Of a DNA stretch of 45,162 bases, positions 1 through 8,732 are shown piece after piece. A program made the position numbers and the translations under genes. Under the pieces are notes generated by a model that was not told the origin of the DNA, ran no database searches, and saw only the letters and a list, made by a program, of their open reading frames with translations. The DNA comes from an uncultured Spirochaetales bacterium. GTDB taxonomy: Bacteria > Spirochaetota > Spirochaetia > Sphaerochaetales > Sphaerochaetaceae. The DNA is taken from positions 1 through 45,162 of the forward strand of contig CAKQRI010000011.1 of the NCBI GenBank assembly GCA_934271365.1, read 5' to 3'. How positions within the stretch are numbered: the stretch's first letter is position 1; each line of letters begins with the position of its first letter.

Positions 1-259
1 GAGTCTGGTTATAGCTGTTTTCGGTAAAATAAAGACCTGGGATTTCAAGCATAGTCTGAATCTGCAGGTCAATATCATCGAGAGCAGACCTGCATTCCTT
101 TACAAGGCCTGTTCTCGTCTTCTCGCCAAAAGCCTTTATCTCCTCTATAAAGAAGAGTCTATAAACAAAAACCGACAATAAAGCCAGGGATACCAGATTG
201 AGGATAAGAAGCCCCAGAAAGAATATATAATCAGTTTTCTGCCGCTTGTTTGCTTTCAT
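1..259 (-). CDS. Membrane sensor protein, N-terminal fragment (histidine kinase or AraC-type regulator)
   Basis: Open reading frame running off the left edge; the 86 visible codons begin at ATG 259 with a good ribosome site (AGGTGA) just upstream. The start is MKANKRQKTDY, followed by one strongly hydrophobic segment at about residues 12-34, then a charged region (EEIKAFGEKTRTGL) that would lie outside the membrane. This is the layout of YesM-type histidine kinases and of AraC regulators with an extracytoplasmic sensor domain, but no catalytic or DNA-binding part is visible. It follows the LplC-type permease by 10 bases, so it is probably the last visible member of the importer operon and may sense that importer's substrate. 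The class is inferred from context; only the membrane anchor is seen. Confidence 0.6.
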   Translation of the reverse strand, partial: MKANKRQKTDYIFFLGLLILNLVSLALLSVFVYRLFFIEEIKAFGEKTRTGLVKECRSALDDIDLQIQTMLEIPGLYFTENSYNQT

Positions 260-269
260 CTCACCTATA

Positions 270-1130
270 TTACTGCTTTACTGAACCAACAACCATTCCC
301 TTTATGAAATATCGCTGAAGCAGAGGATATGTACATACGATAGGAATAAGAGATAGCACAAGAGCAGCCATCTTAAGAGTCTCTGTATGAACAATGATTC
401 CTGTCATCTCAGTCTCATCTGTCTGACCGCTTGCAATGATAATCTGAAGCAGATACTGAAGTGTATACTTCTCCCTCTTTGTTATATAGAGCATGCAGTC
501 CATCCATGCATTCCAATGCTGAACACAGTACCATAGTGCTATTGTTGCAATAACAGGAGTTGCAAGCGGGATATAAAGAGAGAATAGAATGCGGAAGTCA
601 TTCGCACCATCGATTTTCGCAGATTCCTCAATTGCATCAGGAATTGTCATGAAATAGTTTCTTGTGACAATCAGCGCATAACCTGTAATCAGAGTCGGAA
701 GGATAAATACAGCAAACCTATTGATCAGTCCAAGCTTCTTTATGAGAAGGTATGTAGGAATCATTCCACCAGAGAAATACATTGTGAATACAATGAAGAA
801 CATTATACCCTTTCTATGTGGCAGATTCCTCTTAGAAAGCGGATAAGCTGTAAGAACAGTCATGATTACGCAGCTGAGAGTTCCAATTACAGCTCTCATA
901 ATCGTTATTACATAGCTATGAAGGAAGTCCTTATCTGCAAGGATCTTCTGATAGCCAGAGAAATCAAATTCAGTAGGAATCAGATGGAATCCATTCCTAT
1001 TAACAACCCTAGCAGGACTCATTGATACCGTGATTACCTGCATGAATGGAAGAATGATGGAAATAGATAGAACTATTACCAGAAAATAAACTATGAAATC
1101 TACTACAAAATCTTCTTTAGTCTTCTTCAT
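270..1130 (-). CDS. ABC sugar permease, LplC/MalG type
   Basis: Inner-membrane permease of a carbohydrate ABC importer. About six hydrophobic segments are visible, and the EAA loop that docks the ATPase reads EESAKIDGANDFRILFSLYIPLATP, given here as its key residues E-A-A-like E..A..DGA and G-like turn before LP. It ends in GMVVGSVKQ, typical of LplC/YtcP proteins. I place the start at ATG 1130 (MKKTKEDF) rather than at the upstream ATG 1154, because AGAGGTG lies four bases before 1130 and this removes an overlap with the preceding permease. Its partner permease ends 11 bases upstream. Family knowledge: LplBC permeases with long LplA binding proteins carry uronate or glycosaminoglycan oligosaccharides in several bacteria; the substrate here is inferred. 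Confidence 0.9.
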   Translation of the reverse strand: MKKTKEDFVVDFIVYFLVIVLSISIILPFMQVITVSMSPARVVNRNGFHLIPTEFDFSGYQKILADKDFLHSYVITIMRAVIGTLSCVIMTVLTAYPLSKRNLPHRKGIMFFIVFTMYFSGGMIPTYLLIKKLGLINRFAVFILPTLITGYALIVTRNYFMTIPDAIEESAKIDGANDFRILFSLYIPLATPVIATIALWYCVQHWNAWMDCMLYITKREKYTLQYLLQIIIASGQTDETEMTGIIVHTETLKMAALVLSLIPIVCTYPLLQRYFIKGMVVGSVKQ

Positions 1131-1140
1131 CTTACACCTC

Positions 1141-2073
1141 TTACCAAAGAGCATAGTCGCTTGTCTTTCTTGCTACGAAGTTTGTAAGAAGAACAAGGAT
1201 AAGGGAAATCGTATTCTTGAACAGATCTACTGCAGTCGTGAAGCTGTACTGCATGTTCATTATTCCCATTCTATAGACAAATGTAGAAATAACATCACCT
1301 ACACCGTATGTTGTCGGAGTAAGGAAGTTATATACCTGCTGGAAGCTATCATTTAGAATCTTTCCGGATTCCATGATGAACATTACAGTAAAGATAGGAA
1401 CAAGAGAAGGAAGCGTAACATGGAGAATCTGCTTTATCCTTCCTGCGCCGTCAATCTCTGCAGCTTCATAAAGCGCTGGGTCGATTGATGTTATTGCTGA
1501 TAGATATACAATAGAGCCCCAGCCCACAGATTTCCAGAGGTCAGTGAATACAAGAACGCCCCTGAAGTACTTCGCATCCGCAATAAAGAAGATGGAATCA
1601 AGCCCTAGCTGCTGTCTTATTATATTTATAGGACCTCTTGATGGTGACAAGAACTCAATGAATACACCAGAGATTACAACCCATGATATAAAGTGAGGAA
1701 GATATGAGATTGACTGGGATACCTTCTTGAATACTGGTCTCTTGATCTCATTGAGAGCAAGACACAGCACAACAGGTGCAGGGAAGCAGATCAGCAGCTT
1801 ATACAAACTGATTATAAGCGTATTTCTGAATACAGGCCAGAAGAACGGATTTGTCATCAATGCTTTGAAATGCTTCAGACCGACAAATGAGCTGCCAGTT
1901 ACGCCCTTAAGCGGATAGTAGTCCTGGAAAGCAATTATCATGCCATACATAGGACCATAGTGGAATATCAGATAATACAAGAAAGCTGGGATAAGCATTA
2001 TATACAGCAATCCAAACTTCTTCATTCTATTTTTCTCTTTTTTCCGCTTAGCAAGCGGCAGGGTCTTCTCCAT
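1141..2073 (-). CDS. ABC sugar permease, LplB type
   Basis: First permease of the importer. A short basic leader (KRKKEKNRMKK) is followed by MLIPAFLYYLIFHYGPMYGM, the hallmark N-terminus of LplB/YteP proteins, with about six membrane segments. The EAA loop contains YEAAEIDGAGRIKQ followed by LPSL. The start at 2073 is supported by AGGAG eight bases upstream. It is separated from the binding-protein gene by a 75-base gap holding a strong hairpin, and from the next permease by 10 bases. No ATPase gene is present, so energy must come from a shared ATPase encoded elsewhere (MsmX/UgpC type in relatives; inferred). Confidence 0.92.
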   Translation of the reverse strand: MEKTLPLAKRKKEKNRMKKFGLLYIMLIPAFLYYLIFHYGPMYGMIIAFQDYYPLKGVTGSSFVGLKHFKALMTNPFFWPVFRNTLIISLYKLLICFPAPVVLCLALNEIKRPVFKKVSQSISYLPHFISWVVISGVFIEFLSPSRGPINIIRQQLGLDSIFFIADAKYFRGVLVFTDLWKSVGWGSIVYLSAITSIDPALYEAAEIDGAGRIKQILHVTLPSLVPIFTVMFIMESGKILNDSFQQVYNFLTPTTYGVGDVISTFVYRMGIMNMQYSFTTAVDLFKNTISLILVLLTNFVARKTSDYALW

Positions 2074-2091
2074 TATTCTGGCTCCTTATTG

Positions 2092-2124
2092 AGTGCCTAT
2101 CCACAGATAAAGCAGATAGGCACT
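2092..2124 (-). promoter_or_regulatory. Intercistronic hairpin between binding protein and LplB permease
   Basis: Arms AGTGCCTATC and GATAGGCACT are perfect reverse complements (10 bp) around a 13-base loop. The hairpin is not followed by a T-run and sits just upstream of the LplB ribosome site. This is the usual place for an RNA structure that stabilises the abundant binding-protein message or partly blocks read-through into the permease genes. A similar structure occupies the same place in the second importer operon (10536-10568). Confidence 0.65.
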
Positions 2125-2148
2125 TTCAATTAACTATAGTTGAATTAT

Positions 2149-3708
2149 TTATTTAATGAAGCTTGCAGCGTAAGCATCCTGTACAGCCTTCTCTGCCTTC
2201 TCTCCGCCGAGTGCCTTGAACTGCTCTACGAAGGAATCGAAGTAGCTTACAGGCTTAGCACCTGAGATGATGTCATAATATGTCTGCTGTGTCAGAGTTG
2301 TAAGCGTTGCAATGCAATCTGAGAATTCCTGAGTTGCAGGAGCATTGAATCTCCAATAACCATTGCCTGTTACAGAGTGACCGAATGCAGTCTTAACATT
2401 ATCAACATGCTCTGCAAAGAATGTTGTATTACCAAAATCGAACTCAAGTGGTCCCTGCTTTCTGAGGTCTGTATCGCCCATCAGTCTCTGTTTTCCATAT
2501 TTTGTATTCTGCCAGTGAACACCCTCAATACCATAGTTAGAGAGGATTGCATAATCTGTATCAGAGAATGAAGCATCAAGCATAGCAAGGAATGCATCAA
2601 CCTTTCTTGGGTCCTTTGCTGCCTTTGTTGTAAGAACTGTAAGGCGTCCAATCTTACCCCAGCCTTCTGTACCACTCTTTCCTGTAGGACCTACAGGAGC
2701 TGGTCCGAATACGATATCAGCATCTGGATTAAGAGCCTTGAATTCCTTCATACACTGTCCCCAGTTGTTTGGATCAGATGTATCTGTGCTTGAATTGAGG
2801 TAGTGATATGGCTGTGCACATGTAACACCAATCTGGCCATTCATGAATGAATGTGAAAGCCAGTTATAACCGCCATGACGCTCACCTGTGATGAACTCCT
2901 TATCAATGATTCCACTCTGATACCAATCTGCAAGAAGTGCAAGAACTTCCTTTGCCTCTGGACGGATCCAAGGGAAGAATGGGACATTATCATCACCAAG
3001 CTGCATCTCCTCTATCTTGAAGTTTGGCTGTGCACCTGTTACACATCTTAGTCCGTATGCACCGAAAATTGCATTGAAGGTTCTCTCTGCCATACCTGCT
3101 GTATCCTTCTTGCCATTTCCATCTGGATCATTCTCAACGAATGCAACCATTACCTTCTCAAATTCCTCAAGTGTTGTAGGAACCTCTAAGCCAAGCCTAT
3201 CGAGCCAGTCCTTTCTCCATACAAGAACCATTGGAACCTGCTCCATTGGACATGCAACGCCATAGTTCTTTCCGTTATAGACCATTGTTGACCAGAGAGC
3301 TCCAGTATCATTCTTATCTGCCTCTGCTGCAAAATGTGGAGCCTTCTCTCTGATGAGCTCAATTGGAAGCTCTGCAATGATTCCGCCATCAACAAGCTGT
3401 GCAATCTGGCTAGATGTATCAAGAACAAGTACATCAGGCATCTCTCCGCCTGCAAATCTTACATTGAGGTTCTCATAGAATCTGCTAGGGTTAACACTCC
3501 AAGAGCTGAGATCAACATTGAACTTCTCATCAATCATCTTAACGACTTCTGCATTCTTATCTACTTCTACAGAGTTCTTACTTACAAGCCATTCCATAGC
3601 AACAGGGCTATCGTCCTTTACAGCTGGAGCTGCTTCTTTAGTTCCTGTAGCAAAAACCATGCCTACAGAAAGAAGAGCAATTAATACTAATGCGATTGAT
3701 TTTTTCAT
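2149..3708 (-). CDS. Extracellular sugar-binding protein, LplA type
   Basis: Periplasmic solute-binding protein of about 519 aa, the long form that pairs with LplBC permeases. A signal peptide (MKKSIALVLIALLSVGMVFA) ends in an Ala-X-Ala-like site without a lipobox Cys, followed by TGTKEAAP. Near residues 192-204 is NDPDGNGKKDTAG, a calcium-binding-like loop seen in alginate and glycosaminoglycan binding proteins of this family. The extended ORF could begin at TTG 3711, but ATG 3708 has AAAGGAGA at proper spacing and is preferred. The gene heads an operon with two permeases and a sensor protein, and has its own promoter at 3732-3761. The substrate is inferred as uronate-containing oligosaccharide from family and neighbours. 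Confidence 0.9.
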   Translation of the reverse strand: MKKSIALVLIALLSVGMVFATGTKEAAPAVKDDSPVAMEWLVSKNSVEVDKNAEVVKMIDEKFNVDLSSWSVNPSRFYENLNVRFAGGEMPDVLVLDTSSQIAQLVDGGIIAELPIELIREKAPHFAAEADKNDTGALWSTMVYNGKNYGVACPMEQVPMVLVWRKDWLDRLGLEVPTTLEEFEKVMVAFVENDPDGNGKKDTAGMAERTFNAIFGAYGLRCVTGAQPNFKIEEMQLGDDNVPFFPWIRPEAKEVLALLADWYQSGIIDKEFITGERHGGYNWLSHSFMNGQIGVTCAQPYHYLNSSTDTSDPNNWGQCMKEFKALNPDADIVFGPAPVGPTGKSGTEGWGKIGRLTVLTTKAAKDPRKVDAFLAMLDASFSDTDYAILSNYGIEGVHWQNTKYGKQRLMGDTDLRKQGPLEFDFGNTTFFAEHVDNVKTAFGHSVTGNGYWRFNAPATQEFSDCIATLTTLTQQTYYDIISGAKPVSYFDSFVEQFKALGGEKAEKAVQDAYAASFIK

Positions 3709-3731
3709 CAATTTTCTCCTTTTGTAAATTC

Positions 3732-3761
3732 AGTATAAAAATGGTTTTCAAAATCGCTCAA
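3732..3761 (-). promoter_or_regulatory. Sigma-70-type promoter for the LplA importer operon
   Basis: On the minus strand TTGAGC (3756-3761) and TATACT (3732-3737) are separated by 18 bases, giving a leader of about 20 bases before ATG 3708. The -35 box lies inside a conserved block (TGTCATTGA) that is also found at the promoter of the second importer operon, which suggests a shared regulator site. Confidence 0.6.
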
Positions 3762-3787
3762 TGACACATTTATGGAAAAAATGTTAC
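3744..3787. promoter_or_regulatory. Candidate operator shared with 12017-12058
   Basis: Read on the plus strand: GTTTTC (3744-3749), TCAATGACA (3758-3766) and AATGTTAC (3780-3787). The same three blocks, with GTTTTC and TCAATGACA identical and AATGTAAC differing by one base, occur at 12017-12058 with spacings each one base shorter. The position over and upstream of the -35 box fits an activator site, plausibly for the YesN-type regulator at 12144 (inference). Confidence 0.5.
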
Positions 3788-3904
3788 TTTTTTGCACAGC
3801 ATAAAGTAGCAATGCAACTTTTTATATTACAAATAATTAATCACATCGAATAAGAAAAATATAATTCCAGTTAGCAAATATCAGTGCTTAGTGATTGGTG
3901 AAAT

Positions 3905-6271
3905 CTACACATACTGAGTGCTATCAGGCTCAGCTTTGTAAGAGAGAAATTCATGGTCTTTTATGCTAAAGGTTCCATGTTCATATGAAGGAATCAGGTT
4001 CATTGCCTCTTTTCTGAACTCCTCATAGCCAGTTTCAGCGACAGACCCTATAACACACATATAAGCAGAATCCCGTTCATAGACTCGGAATTCTGAAGAA
4101 GGAAGCTCATCACTGTATTTTACTAGCTCTCCGCTAGAATAAAGTGCAATGAACCCTTTATTCTTCCTTGCGAATATCCAATGAGATGAAATCTCCGTCT
4201 CATCATAGTGGCATTCTGGAAAATAGACATGCGTAAATCCAATAGGATGCACATCTGGTATTCTGTAAATAGAGGCAAGAATACGTCCTTCCTGCTTCAA
4301 GGCAGGCATCACGCCATTTCCATACCAATATCCTGGTCTCATTGAACTATGATCAGAAAAAGAACCGGGATGATTTACAAATAGAATTGCCTCGGCACTC
4401 AGAGCTGCGCTCCACATATGCTGCTGATAGCCATACACACCAGGCTGGAAAAATGTCGTGCCATGGAATCGCTCATTAAAGGATTTAGTATAGAGGTGCT
4501 TATTCTCATATTTCGATAAATCATCTCCAAGCGTTATATTCTTCCATCTCTCGTATCCATCAAGGCGAGGAGATGAAACTGATGTCAGGCAATAGTCTGA
4601 TGTCTTTAAAAGGTTTATCTCTGCATTTCCTGACGAATATCTCTTATCACAGGACATTTTCATTAAAGAATAAGCATCATCAGGTATTCTATATCCAGAA
4701 GTAGCTAAATATGAAAGCCATCCCTCCCCGAATGATGTCGGTGCTGTTGGGTCTATTATATTTATCAGAGTCTGGACTCCCTGAAGAGGCGGATTGATCA
4801 CATTTCTGTAGACTCTTCCCATTGGAGCAATTACAACACCATCAAAAGTGTGAATGGAAAGCTCTCTGATCATCCTATCAGCAGCTTTCCTTGCCCGCTC
4901 AGAGATTTCATGATCTCCATAATCAATGATATTAAGAAGTGAGACCAGCGTGATGTTCATATAAACAGTGCTAAGAAATTCCTCGAATTCATAAGATTCA
5001 ACATCATCAAACCACTCCATTGATAGCCGGCGACCAAATGCAGCAAGCTCTTTTCCTGTCATGTGAGCACGTGTAAAATACATTTCAGGATACATTTCTC
5101 CGACCAGCATTGCAGATGAATAGAAAAGAAGCGAATGGTTCTCACTCCAGAAGCACATTGCATCTGTTCCATCCATAGACATCCAGTATCTGTAGTCCTG
5201 AAGCACACTCTGTATTCTCTTTTCTAAATCAGCCGATACCGAATAATTCTTCATGTATCTGATCAGACCGGAAATCAGAAAATCTGAACAGTCATATCTT
5301 GATTCTATCTGATTGAGTGTCGTATAGAGATGCTCCTGATCACTTACTAATTCCAAGCCAATTGCCTTTCTTGCAAGAATAGTCTGAATATAAAACCCGA
5401 ATTTATCTCCACGTGACAGGCCATCAACAGATGCAATGCGCTGAAGCATAGCTCTGAAGTTCTCTTTCCTGTCCTCTATTCCCGGATATTCAGGATGTAC
5501 AAGTTCAGCAATCTCAAAATAGCGCCGCAGCTTATCGTCGCCAGCTTCAGCTTCAAGAATAATATAAGGGGCACCATCAGATAGCATAACCTCTCTGCAG
5601 TCTGAGATATCTTCCCACGTTACACGGCTCTTAACAGAAGCATAATCAGGAGATTTTGAATCCCTTCCTAAAAGAAGACGGAAGCCTGGGTTATGAGGCA
5701 ATCGCAGTGTACACCCAATCAGCTCTGTCTCATCAAGAAATGCTCCGGCCTTCTCTGCATCAAGCCTGCCTGAAGCAATCAAGAGTCCTGAGATCTCTGC
5801 AAGTTCAATTGCAAATATATTCCGTGTATCCCTTACTCCAAGATTCTGGAAAAAAACGAATATCTCATTTCTACCAGCTTCCAGTTCCATGGAGAACTGC
5901 CTCTTCATAATCGGCTTATAACAAGGAATATCAACTTCGATTGCCTTTCTCCCATTAACCCAGATAGTCACAGCACCATATGTCCACAATATTGCATCTA
6001 TGCATCTGGACTCTTCTGAATCTATATAGGAGATTGCAGAGAATTCAACACGGGTGAGCTTTGTGTAGAATGTACTGCGGTCCACAAATGGATTATTGTG
6101 ACTATACCAGTAATGCCACCCCGATGATGCAGTAGAGCTAGGATATTGCAGGTCTCTTCTAGCAATTCTCTTTCTAAGTTCCTTCTCATATTTGAGCTGG
6201 TCTTTATCAGAATAATCGTCAGTATATGGTTCTTCCTTGATATTGCTTACGAGATACTTATCTATATACAT
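3905..6271 (-). CDS. Large cytoplasmic protein, candidate polysaccharide lyase or glycosidase (paralogue 2)
   Basis: Not a family I can name. About 788 aa without signal peptide. Residues ~75-160 look like a carbohydrate-binding beta-sandwich (ILWTYGAVTIWVNGRK; LEAGRNEIFVFFQNLGVRDTRN). The middle is helix-rich, as in alpha/alpha toroids, with CFWSENH at about 373-379. The C-terminal third is beta-rich, with HGTTFFQPGVYGYQQHM (~603-619), NHPG and RPGYWYGNGVMP. All these blocks are kept in the upstream paralogue. Clustered His, Tyr, Asn, Glu and Arg suit a lyase or hydrolase, but this is inference. ATG 6271 is preferred over GTG 6280 because AGGAG lies eight bases upstream. It is the last gene of the second importer operon, 42 bases after the paralogue, and no clear terminator follows. 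Confidence 0.75.
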   Translation of the reverse strand: MYIDKYLVSNIKEEPYTDDYSDKDQLKYEKELRKRIARRDLQYPSSTASSGWHYWYSHNNPFVDRSTFYTKLTRVEFSAISYIDSEESRCIDAILWTYGAVTIWVNGRKAIEVDIPCYKPIMKRQFSMELEAGRNEIFVFFQNLGVRDTRNIFAIELAEISGLLIASGRLDAEKAGAFLDETELIGCTLRLPHNPGFRLLLGRDSKSPDYASVKSRVTWEDISDCREVMLSDGAPYIILEAEAGDDKLRRYFEIAELVHPEYPGIEDRKENFRAMLQRIASVDGLSRGDKFGFYIQTILARKAIGLELVSDQEHLYTTLNQIESRYDCSDFLISGLIRYMKNYSVSADLEKRIQSVLQDYRYWMSMDGTDAMCFWSENHSLLFYSSAMLVGEMYPEMYFTRAHMTGKELAAFGRRLSMEWFDDVESYEFEEFLSTVYMNITLVSLLNIIDYGDHEISERARKAADRMIRELSIHTFDGVVIAPMGRVYRNVINPPLQGVQTLINIIDPTAPTSFGEGWLSYLATSGYRIPDDAYSLMKMSCDKRYSSGNAEINLLKTSDYCLTSVSSPRLDGYERWKNITLGDDLSKYENKHLYTKSFNERFHGTTFFQPGVYGYQQHMWSAALSAEAILFVNHPGSFSDHSSMRPGYWYGNGVMPALKQEGRILASIYRIPDVHPIGFTHVYFPECHYDETEISSHWIFARKNKGFIALYSSGELVKYSDELPSSEFRVYERDSAYMCVIGSVAETGYEEFRKEAMNLIPSYEHGTFSIKDHEFLSYKAEPDSTQYV

Positions 6272-6313
6272 GCACTGCACTCCTCTCCTGCATGGCTAAG
6301 ACTGGCCTGAGTA

Positions 6314-8728
6314 TCAGATGAACTGAGTATCGTCAAATGAAGCTGTGTATTGCAGAATCAGCTTACCACCAGAATACAAAGACCTCTGATTCTTGCTGAA
6401 GTCGAGATTCAAGCCCATCAGCCTTTCTTTGAATCCATCATAGCTCTCATTGCCTTCGGAAGATGCAAAGAAAGCATATGCCGCATCATTATCATAGCAT
6501 CTCAGCTCTGCACCAGAGAGAACATCAGCATGGGGACCTAGCTCGCCGCTGTGCCATATGGCAATGAACCCTTTACCCTTCCTTGCAAAGATGAAGCTGC
6601 CTGACTTCTCTGATGAATCGAATTCAGCTTCAGGGAAATAAACATGTGTGAACTTAACAGGATGGTTATCAGGAATGCTGTAGATTGCATATATGACACC
6701 ATCAGCCTGACTGACTGCAGGCATAATGCCGTTCCCATACCAATAGCCAGGTCTGTTTGCAGTCGCATCATCTGTAACTCCTGGATGATTGGCAAAAACA
6801 TGAGCCATATTGGAAAGCGCCACATCATACATATGCTGCTGGTAGCCATAGACTCCAGGCTGAAAGCATGTCGTCCCATGATAGCGTTCATTAAGGCTCT
6901 TTGTGTATTCATGTGATTCTACAAACTCTGAATCAGAGCCCATTGTTATATTCTTCCATCTCTTAAATACATCTTTTCGAGGTGACTGTACCGATGTAAG
7001 AATATAATTATTGGTCTTTTCTATACACACCCTCGCATTTCCTGTGACATATTCCATCTTAACAGGAGCTTTCATGATAGTTTTCAAAGCATTATCAAAA
7101 TGATAGGAACTTGTAGCATAGTAACTGAACCAGACCTGATTAGCTACAGGATTAGAGGGATCTATTATATTCAGTATTGTCTGAGCACCGCTCTTTGCAG
7201 GAAAAATCACATCTCTATATACACGCCCCATAGGAGCTATGATTGAACCATCAAATGTATGAATGGCATGAAGGCGCAGCATCTCGTCCATAACCTTAGC
7301 TGCTTTTCCTGAAATTTCTGGATCTGAATAATCAATCACATTAAGAAGTCCAGCAGATGTTATGCACATATAAACTGTGCTTAGAAATTCTTCAAAGCCG
7401 TTTTCAATAACATCATCAAGCCATTCATCTGTCAATCTTCTTCCATATTGAGATAATTCTTTTCCATTCATTCCGGCTCTTGGAAAAAAAGAATCCGGAT
7501 ACATGCTTCCAACAATATACGCAGAGCTATAGAAAAGCAGGGAATGGTTCTCGCTCCAGAAGCACATAGAATCCGTACCCTTCATATTCATCCAGTATCT
7601 GAAATCAAAAAGGACGGCCTTGGCTCTTTCTTTTATTTCAGGTGGAAGTTCATAGTTCTTCATGTACCTGATTACACCTGTGATCAGGAAATCAGCACAA
7701 TCAATGCGGCGTTCAATCAGATCCAGCGTATGCATGAACTCTTCCATGTCATAAGATGCGCTTTTACCGATTGCTTTACGTGCAAGGATGTTTGCAATAG
7801 GAAAGCCATAACCAGCGCCACGTCTCAGGCTGCGAACAGATGCAACAGCATTCAGATATCTATCAAAATTCTCTTTAGGATCCTTGCATGGCGAATATTC
7901 TGCTTTGACATGAGATAGAATCTCAAATTCTCTTCTGAACACGCATTCTTCAGTTTCAAGCTTAACTATGACCATCGACTCAGGCCTATCAATGCAGTAT
8001 GAACTCTTTTCCTCAAGGCTTTCCCACTCTATCTTCTTAGCATATTGATCCATAGATTTAGAATCAAAGCCTATTGCTGTACCGAGGAAAGCAGCTGAAG
8101 GAAAATAGAGGCAGTTATCGCTAAGGGAAATAGCATCAAACCAGCTCTTAATATCTGCAATCTTCTCATCTTCAAATCCAGCACTGACATTGCCATCTGA
8201 TGAGAGCAATTCAAGACCAATCATATTCCTTGAGTCTCTGACACCAAGGTTCTGAAGCACTAGATAAATCTCATTCGAACCTTTTTCGAGCTCAACATCT
8301 ACATCGATAAATACCATCGGCTTGTATACTGGCGTCTCAATCCTTCCGCATTCAATACCATTCAGAAACATCAGTACAGCCATATATGACCATACTCTTA
8401 TCCTTGCTGTGCATTTCTCCTCAGCAATCAGATATGCATATGCATCAAGCTCTATCCTAGTGAGCCCAACACTTGTGCAGTTTCTTTCAAGGAATATGTT
8501 CCCATGAGAATAATTTGACTTCCATGGAACACCTAGGCGGCTCAGAGAACCTAGACGCTTATCTCCAATAGGATATGATGCAGGAAATGAAACAATATCA
8601 TGCCTTAAATTCTTTTCATATCTCAGCTGATTTGAATCATCTGCAGAATCTTCATATTGGCTCTGGACAGGACCGCTTACTGCGTAGATAGGAATGAAGT
8701 TTTTCTCGATAAAAGGAACACTGACCAT
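6314..8728 (-). CDS. Large cytoplasmic protein, candidate polysaccharide lyase or glycosidase (paralogue 1)
   Basis: 804 aa, no signal peptide, paralogous over its full length to the next gene. N-terminal beta-sandwich at ~90-175 (VWSYMAVLMFLNG; LEKGSNEIYLVLQNLGVRDSRN), then a helical domain with MCFWSENHSLLFYSSAYIVG (CFWSENH 389-395) and PMGRVYRDVI (499-508), then a C-terminal beta region with HGTTCFQPGVYGYQQHM (617-633), NHPG (647-650), RPGYWYGNGIMP (659-670) and HVYFPE (695-700). The beta / alpha-toroid / beta order resembles several polysaccharide lyase and glycoside hydrolase families, but I cannot assign one. A GGGGTGA ribosome site precedes ATG 8728; that TGA is also the stop of the permease gene, so the two are tightly coupled. 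The context is import of oligosaccharide followed by intracellular cleavage. Confidence 0.78.
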   Translation of the reverse strand: MVSVPFIEKNFIPIYAVSGPVQSQYEDSADDSNQLRYEKNLRHDIVSFPASYPIGDKRLGSLSRLGVPWKSNYSHGNIFLERNCTSVGLTRIELDAYAYLIAEEKCTARIRVWSYMAVLMFLNGIECGRIETPVYKPMVFIDVDVELEKGSNEIYLVLQNLGVRDSRNMIGLELLSSDGNVSAGFEDEKIADIKSWFDAISLSDNCLYFPSAAFLGTAIGFDSKSMDQYAKKIEWESLEEKSSYCIDRPESMVIVKLETEECVFRREFEILSHVKAEYSPCKDPKENFDRYLNAVASVRSLRRGAGYGFPIANILARKAIGKSASYDMEEFMHTLDLIERRIDCADFLITGVIRYMKNYELPPEIKERAKAVLFDFRYWMNMKGTDSMCFWSENHSLLFYSSAYIVGSMYPDSFFPRAGMNGKELSQYGRRLTDEWLDDVIENGFEEFLSTVYMCITSAGLLNVIDYSDPEISGKAAKVMDEMLRLHAIHTFDGSIIAPMGRVYRDVIFPAKSGAQTILNIIDPSNPVANQVWFSYYATSSYHFDNALKTIMKAPVKMEYVTGNARVCIEKTNNYILTSVQSPRKDVFKRWKNITMGSDSEFVESHEYTKSLNERYHGTTCFQPGVYGYQQHMYDVALSNMAHVFANHPGVTDDATANRPGYWYGNGIMPAVSQADGVIYAIYSIPDNHPVKFTHVYFPEAEFDSSEKSGSFIFARKGKGFIAIWHSGELGPHADVLSGAELRCYDNDAAYAFFASSEGNESYDGFKERLMGLNLDFSKNQRSLYSGGKLILQYTASFDDTQFI

Positions 8729-8732
8729 AACA

